64,000 nt of DNA from an uncultured Arenicella sp. (GTDB taxonomy: Bacteria; Pseudomonadota; Gammaproteobacteria; Arenicellales; Arenicellaceae), in contig CANMNN010000017.1 in the NCBI GenBank assembly GCA_947499305.1, positions 1 to 64,000 on the forward strand, in the 5' to 3' direction. Of this stretch, positions 6,871-13,834 are shown in pieces. Position 1 is the first letter of the stretch, and each line of letters opens with the position of its first letter. The notes under the pieces are model-generated. The model searched no databases. It saw only the letters and a program-made list of their open reading frames with translations, and had not been told where the DNA came from. Position numbers and translations under genes: made by a program.

Positions 6871-7169
6871 ATAAAGTTAAACGAATATTTCTAGGTTTAC
6901 TTCTATTAACTTATTCATTTTGCGCATTTGCAGACGGTGGGCTCGGAGCAATTGAAAGTCTTTACGCTCTCGCTGCGTTAGCCGTGGGAGCTCCGGCGCT
7001 TGTGACAGGTATTTTGATTCTGTTCTATAATAGTCGGAGCATTTTTAAAGCTAAATATGGTCTCGAAGCGCCTGGTTTTTTGCTCAGACGCAGCATCACA
7101 TTAATAGTGACAGCATTATTAATGATTACAGCAAGTGTGCTGATGCTAAATTACGCATTCAATGTTTAG
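6867..7169 (+). CDS. Cassette gene: exported/membrane protein, unknown function
   Basis: 100 residues. An N-terminal hydrophobic stretch ending FCAFA looks like a signal peptide or first span. Two further spans follow (about residues 31-51 and 75-97) with a positively charged loop between them. The start codon is the ATG in the attC 15 core, with AGAGG from attC four bases upstream as the only ribosome-binding site. Family not recognised. Confidence 0.68.
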   Translation: MYKVKRIFLGLLLLTYSFCAFADGGLGAIESLYALAALAVGAPALVTGILILFYNSRSIFKAKYGLEAPGFLLRRSITLIVTALLMITASVLMLNYAFNV

Positions 7170-7177
7170 AAATAAGC

Positions 7178-7255
7178 ATATAACAAGTTCAAAAACTGCC
7201 AATCGCCTTGCTCATGCGGACGTGCTGCTCGCGTGTCCGTTTGTAGGGGTTAGGC
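7178..7255 (+). repeat. attC site 16
   Basis: R'' ATATAAC at 7178-7184, R' GTTAGGC at 7249-7255; both cores intact although the right box is altered (CCGTTTGTAGGG) and the inner hairpins have drifted. Confidence 0.88.
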
Positions 7256-7265
7256 ATGTAACGAT

Positions 7266-7664
7266 ATGATAGTTCTATTCTTCGAAACTGATATTTTCAA
7301 TTTGAGTGAAGAACAAGGTCACTTCATAAACCCAGATTGTTTTGGTGAAGATTTTGCAAACTGGCTAAAGCCTCTGTTAGAGAATGACGGTGTCTTGGTG
7401 GATGATATCTATCAAGAAGATTGGGGGTGGGAGCTATCCTGCAAATTGGATGATCGTGAATACTATTTAGGTGTTGGTGGTTTACCTGAGGAAGACGGTT
7501 CAAACGTCGGCGAATGGCGGGTTATGTTCACTAAACGAAGAAGCTTGGTAGAACTGCTCATCGGGAAAAGCAAATTAGCGAAAGACGAAAAAATCATAGG
7601 TTTAATTAGAGGCTATTTAAGTTCGGCTTCTTTTAGCAGCATCAAGTTAGATTTAAATGCCTAA
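7266..7664 (+). CDS. Cassette gene: soluble acidic protein, unknown function
   Basis: 132 residues, no signal peptide, strongly acidic. Contains EDWGWELSC and GVGGLPEEDG, with a basic helix near the C-terminus (FTKRRSLVELLIGKSKLAK). The style is that of small single-domain proteins often found in cassettes and immunity loci, but I cannot assign a family. It is the only clearly cytoplasmic product between 3.6 and 9.4 kb. Confidence 0.68.
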   Translation: MIVLFFETDIFNLSEEQGHFINPDCFGEDFANWLKPLLENDGVLVDDIYQEDWGWELSCKLDDREYYLGVGGLPEEDGSNVGEWRVMFTKRRSLVELLIGKSKLAKDEKIIGLIRGYLSSASFSSIKLDLNA

Positions 7665-7737
7665 GGATTTCAAAAACGAATACGTGGCGAGCCGCCCGAG
7701 CGCACGATATCGTGCGCCCGTTGGCAAGGCTCTATGT
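7659..7737 (+). repeat. attC site 17 (both cores degenerate)
   Basis: R'' reads GCCTAAG at 7659-7665 and R' TCTATGT at 7731-7737. The inner part still has a strong GCGCACGAT/ATCGTGCGC hairpin. AAGG and the ATG that start the next gene are retained. Confidence 0.85.
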
Positions 7738-8147
7738 ATATATGGAAACAGTCGATGAAATTTAGAACAGTTTTTGAAGGATATTGTTCGCTAGTATGCG
7801 TTCTATCTTTAATCGTAATGGTATTTCTTTTAGGGAAAACCTTATTAAATACCTACTACTATTTTGATCCTGGGGCTGCTTATCCTCCAGCATATAAATT
7901 AATTGAGTCTCATTCGGAGTTTAAGCTGCCTAAGTTTGAAGTGCTTGAAGGTTGTCCTGATTTGTTGGTTGAAACACCAGAGGATAGGCTAGCTCGAAAG
8001 AAAAGAAGATATGATTATGATATTCAATCCATTAAGGATCAAACAGCGCATCAAATAAGATTATCATCAGTATATTTAGTACTCTTATTTATGACGTTTT
8101 TCGGGCATATCTTCTTAGCAAAAAAAAGCGATGCAAAACATACATAA
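7734..8147 (+). CDS. Cassette gene: two-span membrane protein
   Basis: 137 residues from the ATG in the degenerate attC 17 core; an alternative ATG at 7755 would remove seven residues. One hydrophobic span lies near residues 20-41 and a second near residues 112-128, enclosing a polar region of about 70 residues with many Arg and Lys. Function unknown. The stop codon overlaps the R'' core of attC 18. Confidence 0.66.
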   Translation: MYIWKQSMKFRTVFEGYCSLVCVLSLIVMVFLLGKTLLNTYYYFDPGAAYPPAYKLIESHSEFKLPKFEVLEGCPDLLVETPEDRLARKKRRYDYDIQSIKDQTAHQIRLSSVYLVLLFMTFFGHIFLAKKSDAKHT

Positions 8148-8215
8148 CAGGATTCAAAACGAATACGCAGCTCGAAGGGATGGAAGGCCCGATGTCCGTT
8201 CTGACTGCGTTAGGT
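8142..8215 (+). repeat. attC site 18 (diverged inner part)
   Basis: R'' ACATAAC at 8142-8148, R' GTTAGGT at 8209-8215. Between them the family boxes have drifted (AGGATTCAAAACG and CCGTTCTGACTGCG), and hairpin A is largely lost. Confidence 0.82.
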
Positions 8216-8254
8216 ATACTAAAAATAAAATATTTTTTAACAATATAAGGTGAA

Positions 8255-8509
8255 ATGATGGATATAACTGGATTAATTATCTTTTTGGCAATTGGTGCTT
8301 TTGCAGGTTGGCTAGCCGGAACTCTAATGAAAGGCGGTGGTTTCGGTTTATTCGGAAATATCGTCGTCGGCATTGTCGGCGCTGTGTTGGGTGGTTTTGT
8401 ATTTGGTTTGTTAGGTATATCGACGGCAGGATTAATAGGGTCAATCATTACATCTACTGCGGGCGCAGCATTGTTGCTTTACATCGTAGGCCTCATTAAA
8501 AAAGCATGA
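8255..8509 (+). CDS. GlsB/YeaQ/YmgE-family membrane protein
   Basis: 84 residues (82 if the second ATG at 8258 is used), with three hydrophobic glycine-rich spans. The pattern GAFAGWLAGTLMKGGGFG then GNIVVGIVGAVLGG is characteristic of the transglycosylase-associated/GlsB-YeaQ family, small inner-membrane proteins linked to envelope stress in several bacteria. Preceded by ATAAGG about six bases upstream. This is a widespread core-type protein that appears here as a cassette following attC 18. Confidence 0.88.
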   Translation: MMDITGLIIFLAIGAFAGWLAGTLMKGGGFGLFGNIVVGIVGAVLGGFVFGLLGISTAGLIGSIITSTAGAALLLYIVGLIKKA

Positions 8510-8530
8510 CTGCTAACACAGTTGAGCACT

Positions 8531-8555
8531 ACGTCAGCCGTGTGTGCCCTGACGT
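8531..8555 (+). repeat. Inverted repeat after the GlsB-like gene
   Basis: ACGTCAG at 8531-8537 pairs with CTGACGT at 8549-8555 around an 11-base loop. No T-run follows. It sits where an attC would be expected (a TAAC lies at 8513), so it may be the inner hairpin of a heavily decayed attC. Confidence 0.45.
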
Positions 8556-8607
8556 CTAAAAAACTTGCAGCCGCTCTGCCGGCGATGTAAATAACTGAGA
8601 GAATATT

Positions 8608-8940
8608 ATGAAAAAGAGCCTATTCCTGATTATTTTGATTTGCTTCTTATCTGGGTGTGCGGTACCGCTGCCCAAGGAAAAATTAGATTATGTCGGCGAT
8701 TGGCAAAGTAAGGAAATGCGCTTATTGATTCTTGCTGATGGCACAGTTGCTTACAAGCGGTTAAAAGGAGGTGGTACAACATCTATCAATGGACCACTAA
8801 AGAAGTTTGTAGGCAATGACTTTGTTGTTGGAGTGCTTTTTATGACAACAAAGTTCGAAGTTTCAATACCACCTACGGAAGAGGGGGGGCATTGGGTTAT
8901 GACCGTAGATGGGGTCAAACTTAAAAGAATCGATGAATAG
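8608..8940 (+). CDS. Small predicted lipoprotein
   Basis: 110 residues. Signal peptide with lipobox LSGC (Cys17). The mature part opens with YVGDWQSKEMRLLILADG and continues as alternating strands, resembling lipocalin-like or copper-binding-like small beta domains seen in other proteobacterial lipoproteins. Probably an old cassette gene since it lies between decayed sites, but intact attC sites no longer bracket it. Confidence 0.72.
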   Translation: MKKSLFLIILICFLSGCAVPLPKEKLDYVGDWQSKEMRLLILADGTVAYKRLKGGGTTSINGPLKKFVGNDFVVGVLFMTTKFEVSIPPTEEGGHWVMTVDGVKLKRIDE

Positions 8941-9037
8941 GTTTATAGCAAGCTTGTTAAATGAATTCGCTGCTAGCTCATGGGCTACGTATAAAGTTCA
9001 GTCGACGTTGTTGTAAACCTTAAACCCTGTAAGCTAA

Positions 9038-9448
9038 ATGAATGTTTTTATAAAAAGTCACTTTATAGTCGGCATTGGGTTCTTTACTATTTTTCTAGTG
9101 ACCGGCGTTTACATGATTTATAGCTTCCCTGAACTTTACAATGAGCGGCAGGAAGTCAGAATGATGTATCGTGCAACACACATATACATTCTAATGTCAG
9201 CACTAATAAATTTGATGTCAGGGAGCTATCTACATGAAACGAAGCACTTGAATTTGTTAGTGTTGAGAAAATTAGCATCTCTACTGATTCTGGTCGCGCC
9301 ATTATTATTTCTTTTTGCCTTTTTCTATGAACCTCCTGAATACTTAATTGCTAGGCCGGTGTCTTTTTGGGCCGTACTCTCTTTGGTAACAGGAGTGATA
9401 CTTCATATATCACTTAACATAAAGTGCTTGAATCGAAATTCCAAATGA
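9038..9448 (+). CDS. Four-span membrane protein, unknown function
   Basis: 136 residues with four hydrophobic segments (about residues 8-27, 47-63, 78-97 and 108-126) and short loops. No recognised motif. The ATG lies about 98 bases after the preceding gene in poorly conserved sequence. Its stop codon abuts a decayed attC, so it was probably carried in as a cassette. Confidence 0.65.
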   Translation: MNVFIKSHFIVGIGFFTIFLVTGVYMIYSFPELYNERQEVRMMYRATHIYILMSALINLMSGSYLHETKHLNLLVLRKLASLLILVAPLLFLFAFFYEPPEYLIARPVSFWAVLSLVTGVILHISLNIKCLNRNSK

Positions 9449-9526
9449 CAAGTTTACAAACGAATATGTCGGTGAGCTGACACTGGCACCCCATAGGATG
9501 CTGCGCTTATTTTTAAGGTGCTAATT
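9443..9526 (+). repeat. Decayed attC
   Basis: The sequence aligns over its full length with attC 6 and 13 (AAGTTTACAAACGAATATGTC, GAGCTGACAC, then TTTTTAAGGTGCTAAT) but R'' is AAATGAC and R' is GCTAATT. Loss of both cores suggests it is inactive. Confidence 0.75.
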
Positions 9527-9530
9527 ATAC

Positions 9531-9558
9531 TAATGAGCGTTTATTAATGAGCGTTTAT
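9531..9558 (+). repeat. 14-bp tandem duplication
   Basis: TAATGAGCGTTTAT occurs twice with no gap, directly after the decayed attC. Confidence 0.9.
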
Positions 9559-9580
9559 TATAGTTGCTCCACTTTTTTAT

Positions 9581-9700
9581 ATTGGCCGCTGAAGTTGAGT
9601 TAAAGCTAAGAAAGTCGAAGAAAGCACATATTTGAATGCCTGCGATGATGACTGTGTATGTGTACCATGAACAGCTTGGAATATTGATACTGCTATAAAG
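9581..9700 (+). pseudogene. Frameshifted relative of the cassette gene at 5544
   Basis: In one frame the sequence gives EVELKLRK, comparable with DIELRVKA of the 5544 gene. After a frameshift near 9632 it continues as YLNACDDDC and, past an in-frame TGA, TAW, comparable with YIENCGDDC and NSW. The order and spacing of these blocks match, so this is best read as a decayed member of the same family left at the old end of the array. The reading frame has at least one shift and one stop. Confidence 0.65.
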
Positions 9701-9770
9701 GGCCCACAAAAAATTCATTAGTGGGCTTTGTATTGCGAGCCCGTTGCCCTCGCGTGCCACGCTATAAAAA

Positions 9771-9804
9771 CCTAAGGCTTACTTAATCCTAAGGTTTACT
9801 TAAT
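9771..9804 (+). repeat. 17-bp tandem duplication
   Basis: CCTAAGGCTTACTTAAT is followed directly by CCTAAGGTTTACTTAAT, one mismatch. Confidence 0.9.
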
Positions 9805-9838
9805 ATGGAGGCACTCTATATATTTCTTCAAAAGTGAA

Positions 9839-10129
9839 TTGGGCAAAGATAGGGATTTACCGGTGGAGTTCCTACGATTCTGCTCAAAGATTATTTATAT
9901 TAAGGAAAAATCTGGTCATGAAGGTGAACAGAGAATAGACATAGTATTTTTCTCAAAAAATAGTAAAACGATTTACTATAAAGCGCAGCGATCTCAAAGC
10001 CTTAAGTGTATAGGCTTTAAAGCGAACCAAATTCAGTTCGTTAATGGTGGTCACTCTTGGAATTTTGGGCCTCTAAGGTATCGTAGTGATCAGCTCTATA
10101 GTGGGAATAAAAATGTGGAAATAGACTGA
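9839..10129 (+). CDS. Possible gene or gene remnant, unknown
   Basis: A 96-residue frame from a TTG codon without a good ribosome-binding site. The translation is basic with a plausible soluble composition but no recognised motif. An ATG with GGAG nearby (9805) opens a neighbouring frame that stops after ten codons, so the gene may have lost its true start by frameshift. I treat it as doubtful. Confidence 0.35.
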   Translation: MGKDRDLPVEFLRFCSKIIYIKEKSGHEGEQRIDIVFFSKNSKTIYYKAQRSQSLKCIGFKANQIQFVNGGHSWNFGPLRYRSDQLYSGNKNVEID

Positions 10130-10254
10130 GATATCGAGTAACAGCATTTACACAGCTTTAAAATTTCACAAGTAAAAAATGGTGTGCGCTCTTTCGCCGC
10201 AAAAAATAGGTAACCCATTCGGTTACATTGGAGCATCTACAATAGGAGAGACAA

Positions 10255-10620
10255 TTGTTTTACTTTGCTGCATTCTTGATTTTTGTCGTAGGTATTGCTC
10301 ATTCTTATTTAGGCGAAAGGTATATTCTTCTTCGTCTTTTTCGGAGAGGTAACTTGCCTGAATTATTCGGTGGCACTGAGTTCACTAAGAGTACGCTTCG
10401 ATTTGCATGGCATATAACCACTGTTGCGTGGTTTGGGTTTGCCATACTGTTGTTCTACTTGGCGGCGGGCCAAATTACTATAAAGATTGTTGGTAATATC
10501 GTAGGTGCAATCTTTTTGGTGCATTTCTTGATTGCCATTATCGCTTCTAAAGGTAAGCATTTATCTTGGATCGCATTTTTAGGGATTTCTCTTGCAAGTT
10601 TATATGCTTCAAACGCGTAG
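10255..10620 (+). CDS. Four-span membrane protein, unknown function
   Basis: 121 residues, TTG start with AGGAG about eight bases upstream (10242-10248). Hydrophobic spans at about residues 2-17, 46-68, 73-93 and 99-117; a conserved-looking loop HSYLGERYILLRLFRRGNLPELFGG follows the first span, given here only in part as a landmark (HSYLGERYIL). I have seen similar uncharacterised membrane proteins in gammaproteobacteria but cannot name the family. Confidence 0.7.
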   Translation: MFYFAAFLIFVVGIAHSYLGERYILLRLFRRGNLPELFGGTEFTKSTLRFAWHITTVAWFGFAILLFYLAAGQITIKIVGNIVGAIFLVHFLIAIIASKGKHLSWIAFLGISLASLYASNA

Positions 10621-11012
10621 CAACTTACAAGCCAGCTAGTATCTGTCAAGCCAAATTCGTAAGACACCAGTGTGCTTTCAATGGGTTCGGGAGGAAAGCC
10701 GAATTAATGCAATTCATCCTCGTGCAAACCGATATAGAGTTATGGTCCAAATAGTCTGTACCGAAAAAAGGTCTTTGCATCGATCTTCATAGACTTGAGC
10801 GACTTGGTTGCGGCGTTTAGTTCCCCTTTAGTTCGGTCACCCTAAATTCTAGTCGAAAGCGAGTATTTGTTTACGAACTTGCAATCTATATGTGATCATA
10901 GATCGCACTGGCGTAGACTTCTCAGTTAGTTTAGAAAACTTATATGTCAACATTGTGTTCGTGACCTTTCAGGCGAGTCAAATGTCGTAATGCACATCAA
11001 GGAGCTCCGTTA
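10621..11012. other. Intergenic stretch, no gene seen
   Basis: 392 bases with only short unsupported frames. An imperfect palindrome (ATCTAT at 10884-10889 with ATAGAT at 10898-10903) is the only structure noted. The 3' end holds AAGGAG, the ribosome-binding site of the next gene. Confidence 0.6.
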
Positions 11013-11732
11013 ATGCAAAATAGTACCAGCAACTTTTTTCTAGGAATATTTCTGGCCATGGGGCTCAGTGTATGCGGTTATTTTGTAAGTCAGACGCTTT
11101 ATAACTCTAATGCTGCTCTTAATACCGCCGAAGCCAAGGGGCTAGCAGAGCGCAGGGTGCAGGCCGACAAAGCAAATTGGAAACTGACGTTTCAGGTTGA
11201 TTCAAACGACAAAGAGAATATTCCGCAGCTTTACTCTGATGCAGAACAGATTCAAAAAACCATCATTGACCTGCTAACCGACAATGGCTTTGATCAACAA
11301 GAAATAGAGATCGGCGTTATCGACTATGGGCTCAGAGAGTTTAGAGACGAAAACCAGCAGTTAGTTGATCAGAAGCATTCTCTAGTCGGCTCGATTTTAG
11401 TTGAGACCGAACAGGTTTTATTAGTTTCGAAAGTCCGTGCTAATGTAAATAAGCTGATTGCCCAAGGCATAAACATAGACAATCATGCACCAAGTTACAC
11501 CTTTACGAAATTGAATGAAATAAAGCCTGACATGCTCAGAGAGGCGACTCAAAATGCAAAAATAGCGGCCAATGAATTCGCACAGATAGCCAATGTTAGC
11601 GTTGGCGGAATTCGTAGTGCTCGGCAGGGTAATTTCTTTATTCGCGATGCTGGTGAAAACTACGGTGACACTAAGAAAATCGAGAAAGACGTGCGCGTGG
11701 TAACGACAATCACGTTCTACTTAACGGACTAG
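11013..11732 (+). CDS. SIMPL domain (DUF541) periplasmic protein
   Basis: 239 residues. An N-terminal hydrophobic anchor (about residues 8-28) is followed by GLAERRVQADKANWKLTF, the typical first strand of SIMPL/DUF541 proteins. The body continues with the family pattern of alternating helices and strands and ends RVVTTITFYL. These proteins are membrane-anchored or periplasmic and of unclear function; some affect oxidative stress tolerance or outer-membrane pores. AAGGAG eleven bases before the ATG supports the start. Confidence 0.85.
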   Translation: MQNSTSNFFLGIFLAMGLSVCGYFVSQTLYNSNAALNTAEAKGLAERRVQADKANWKLTFQVDSNDKENIPQLYSDAEQIQKTIIDLLTDNGFDQQEIEIGVIDYGLREFRDENQQLVDQKHSLVGSILVETEQVLLVSKVRANVNKLIAQGINIDNHAPSYTFTKLNEIKPDMLREATQNAKIAANEFAQIANVSVGGIRSARQGNFFIRDAGENYGDTKKIEKDVRVVTTITFYLTD

Positions 11733-11792
11733 CGCGTTTGCAATTCATTTGAAATTTACAATTACAATATTAGCCTATACGAGATCCATATT

Positions 11793-12128
11793 ATGAAAAC
11801 CGTTTTTGCTCTTCTATTACTACTGATATCAACATCTGCCATTGCCGAGTCTCACTATGTTCTTAAAGCTGAGATCATGGATCAGGCGGAACTACTGGGG
11901 TCGCCCACGCTCGTTTTAGAACCGGGTATTAGAGCGACGGCGGAGGTTGATGGTAGCTATAGCCTTTCGGTCTTAGTTTCTCCTGCGGAGGGAGGCCGAG
12001 CGTTTCTCGAGACTGTTTTGGAGGTCGGAGACGAATCCCACAAGCCTTCAATGATGGTTGATCTTGGTAAGGAAGCCAGAGTCACTATAGGCTCTAGCAC
12101 TTTGATCGTTTTGGTTAGCAAAGTTTAG
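11793..12128 (+). CDS. Exported protein, unknown function
   Basis: 111 residues with a clear signal peptide (MKTVFALLLLLISTSAIA, cleavage before ESHY). The mature 93 residues are beta-rich. Strand repeats such as LVLEPGIRATAEVDGSYSL recall antibiotic-sensor or pilotin-like small beta domains, but I assign no family. It stands 60 bases after the SIMPL gene on the same strand and may be co-transcribed. Confidence 0.7.
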   Translation: MKTVFALLLLLISTSAIAESHYVLKAEIMDQAELLGSPTLVLEPGIRATAEVDGSYSLSVLVSPAEGGRAFLETVLEVGDESHKPSMMVDLGKEARVTIGSSTLIVLVSKV

Positions 12129-12161
12129 GCTTTAATCGCTGAACAACTCAGGAAGTATTCA

Positions 12162-12581
12162 TTGGTGGCCCCGCCAGTTATGAATTTACTGGTTGAAAAC
12201 AGGGTTGGAGCTTTTCCTGAGGCTGCTCAGAAAAGGTTTTACGAGATTAGATCACTCATTTACGAAGTTGCTCGTGAACACGATCTGGGCGAACTCGAGG
12301 AGACTTTAAAGTGGGGGCAGCCGTCCTATCTTTGTAAACATGGAAGCACGCTTCGAGTCGATTGGCAGCCGCGTTATGCCAAAAGTGTTGATGTGTTTTT
12401 CAATTGCCGGACCAGCATTGTTGAAACAATCAAAGAAGTCTATGCAGAGGCACTTTATTATCGGGGTAATCGGGTAATTACTCTACCTCTTCACGATCCG
12501 GTTCCTTCGGAGTTATATTCTTGCGTGTTGATGGCACTGAATTACCACAATCTCAAAAAACGTCCTCTATTGGGCGCTTAG
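12162..12581 (+). CDS. DUF1801-like protein
   Basis: 139 residues from a TTG, or 133 from the ATG at 12180; neither has a strong ribosome-binding site. LEETLKWGQPSYLCKHGSTLRV is the diagnostic block of the DUF1801/YdhG-like fold (given here as LEETLKWGQPSYL), in which a small alpha/beta protein of unknown activity has a conserved ExLKWxxPxY motif. Soluble, no signal peptide. Confidence 0.8.
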   Translation: MVAPPVMNLLVENRVGAFPEAAQKRFYEIRSLIYEVAREHDLGELEETLKWGQPSYLCKHGSTLRVDWQPRYAKSVDVFFNCRTSIVETIKEVYAEALYYRGNRVITLPLHDPVPSELYSCVLMALNYHNLKKRPLLGA

Positions 12582-12678
12582 TAAATATCGAGTTTTGTTA
12601 TGCTCTTGGTGAACGACGTGCAAATAATAGAAGATCGGTGTTTCAATTTGGTATTAAACCAATAGAGGTAGACCACTC

Positions 12679-13128
12679 ATGACGTATCATTTAGCGCAAC
12701 TGAACATTGCTCGGTTTAGATTGCCAATGGAACATCCTGTTAACAAAGATTTTGTTGAAAATCTTGACAAAATTAATGCTCTTGCCGAAGAGCAAGACGG
12801 ATTTATATGGCGTATGGTTGGCGACGGCAATAACGCCGTTAGTGTGCGTGCGTTTGATGACCCTGATCAAATCTCCAATCTTTCTGTGTGGGCAGGTATA
12901 GAATCGTTGAGTGCTTTTGTTTATAGGAATAAAACGCATCGAGCTATAATGCGGCGGCGGGCCGAGTGGTTTGAATCGATAGATTTTCACCTGGTTCTCT
13001 GGTGGATTCCCACAGGAAGCATTCCTGATTTGGCCGATGCCATTGAAAAACTTGAATTGCTGTCGCGAAATGGACCAAGTGAAGAAGCGTTTACGTTTAA
13101 GGTTCCTTTTTTGCCACCTCAACTTTAA
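12679..13128 (+). CDS. DUF3291 family protein
   Basis: 149 residues, soluble. Conserved elements of DUF3291, a dimeric alpha/beta-barrel (ABM-like) family, are seen in order: HLAQLNIAR, FVENLDKINALAE, FIWRM near residue 41, NLSVWAGIESLSAFVY and a late WWIPTG. These proteins resemble small monooxygenase-like folds but have no proven reaction. ATG with GAGGT nine bases upstream. Confidence 0.88.
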   Translation: MTYHLAQLNIARFRLPMEHPVNKDFVENLDKINALAEEQDGFIWRMVGDGNNAVSVRAFDDPDQISNLSVWAGIESLSAFVYRNKTHRAIMRRRAEWFESIDFHLVLWWIPTGSIPDLADAIEKLELLSRNGPSEEAFTFKVPFLPPQL

Positions 13129-13446
13129 TCGTCAATACGAATATTAGTAAACTAGCGATCGTTAAAGGGCTTTAGAACCTAAGTTTGAATATAGGTTTGC
13201 AACGGCAATTAGACTTTTTGGTCTAGTGGCCAGGTTGCTATTGAACATGAGCTCGAAAGATTGAAGTCTCCTTAGACAATTAGTAGCTTGTAGCATTGCT
13301 GTTGCCTGCTTGACTTTGGGGTGCATTGCAAAGTCCATTTTTCTGTAATAACGGCTGTTTGAAATCGTGGATTTTATAGTGATTTCTTCTCACTAGAGCA
13401 ACTATAATGTTAGGCCTTAAATACCTTATCAAAGTAGGGCCATCTG
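13129..13446. other. Intergenic stretch, no gene seen
   Basis: 318 bases without a supported frame, RNA gene or terminator. Sequence composition is slightly AT-rich; a promoter for the DUF3817 gene probably lies near its right end. Confidence 0.6.
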
Positions 13447-13755
13447 ATGCTAACGCTTTTCCGAATAACTAGCCTTTTAGAAGGCCTTTCGTATCTTGTG
13501 ATTTTGAGTGTCACCATGGGTTTGATTAGCCGGGAACTGGTGTTCACATTGGGCATGGCGCATGGGGCTTTATTCATGGGGTATTTTTTGATGTCTTTAA
13601 TTGTATCGCATAAGCTTGGATGGTCGGTTGTGACTTGGTTGCTTGTTCTTGCTGCAGCCGTTATTCCGCTTGCTTTTATTTTGGTAGAGCTTTTTATTCA
13701 AAAGCAGATGCGCGCGCATGCTCCTGACGGCACACAGAACGTTGAAACTGTTTGA
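13447..13755 (+). CDS. DUF3817 family membrane protein
   Basis: 102 residues with three hydrophobic spans. The opening FRITSLLEGLSYLVIL and the central LGMAHGALFMGYF are the conserved blocks of DUF3817 (YdzA-like) inner-membrane proteins, in which an RxxxxxEGxSxL motif lies in the first helix and a GxxHGxLF motif in the second. Function unknown. Confidence 0.87.
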   Translation: MLTLFRITSLLEGLSYLVILSVTMGLISRELVFTLGMAHGALFMGYFLMSLIVSHKLGWSVVTWLLVLAAAVIPLAFILVELFIQKQMRAHAPDGTQNVETV

Positions 13756-13834
13756 TTCGTTGTGCTGCGCAGCGATACCGAGCTTTATATTAGAGCGACC
13801 ACACTTGCGCTTTTAAAGCCAATTCGATGTGCTC

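Larger units (their letters stand above)
1..9526 (+). mobile_element. Chromosomal integron cassette array (distal part, no integrase in window)
   Basis: About twenty short plus-strand gene cassettes are separated by 74-90 bp attC sites with a shared left end (R'' core RYYYAAC followed by AAGTTCAAAAAC) and right end (TTTTAAAGGCG followed by core GTTRRRY). Genes precede their attC in the same orientation, so by the known geometry of integrons attI and intI lie to the left of base 1 and the oldest cassettes are on the right. The right-hand sites are degenerate, which fits that polarity. The right border is blurred; decayed attC-like and gene-like sequence continues to about 9.8 kb. High similarity among the sites indicates a resident, sedentary integron rather than a mobile resistance integron. 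Confidence 0.93.
9527..9838. other. Degraded integron end with tandem duplications
   Basis: No intact gene. It holds a 14-bp direct tandem repeat (9531-9544 and 9545-9558), a frameshifted cassette-gene remnant (9581-9700), a GGGCT/AGCCC inverted repeat at 9722-9741 and a second tandem repeat of 17 bp (9771-9787 and 9788-9804, one mismatch). Confidence 0.7.

Noticed and set aside
8089..8448. Minus-strand frame of 119 codons opposite the GlsB-like gene
   Set aside because: It is the proline-rich mirror of the Gly-rich plus-strand gene, which is a recognised family with a ribosome-binding site.
235..9526. CRISPR array
   Set aside because: The repeats are too long, spacers carry genes of several hundred bases, and both ends fit attC cores; it is an integron.
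10884..10903. TGTGATCATAGATCGCA as a CRP-type operator
   Set aside because: Only one half matches TGTGA well and the palindrome axis is off; insufficient for a call.
10621..11012. tRNA or small RNA gene
   Set aside because: No cloverleaf, GGTTCGA-type T-loop or terminator seen.
12691..13122. Minus-strand 143-codon frame
   Set aside because: Antisense shadow of the DUF3291 gene; no family resemblance and no ribosome-binding site.
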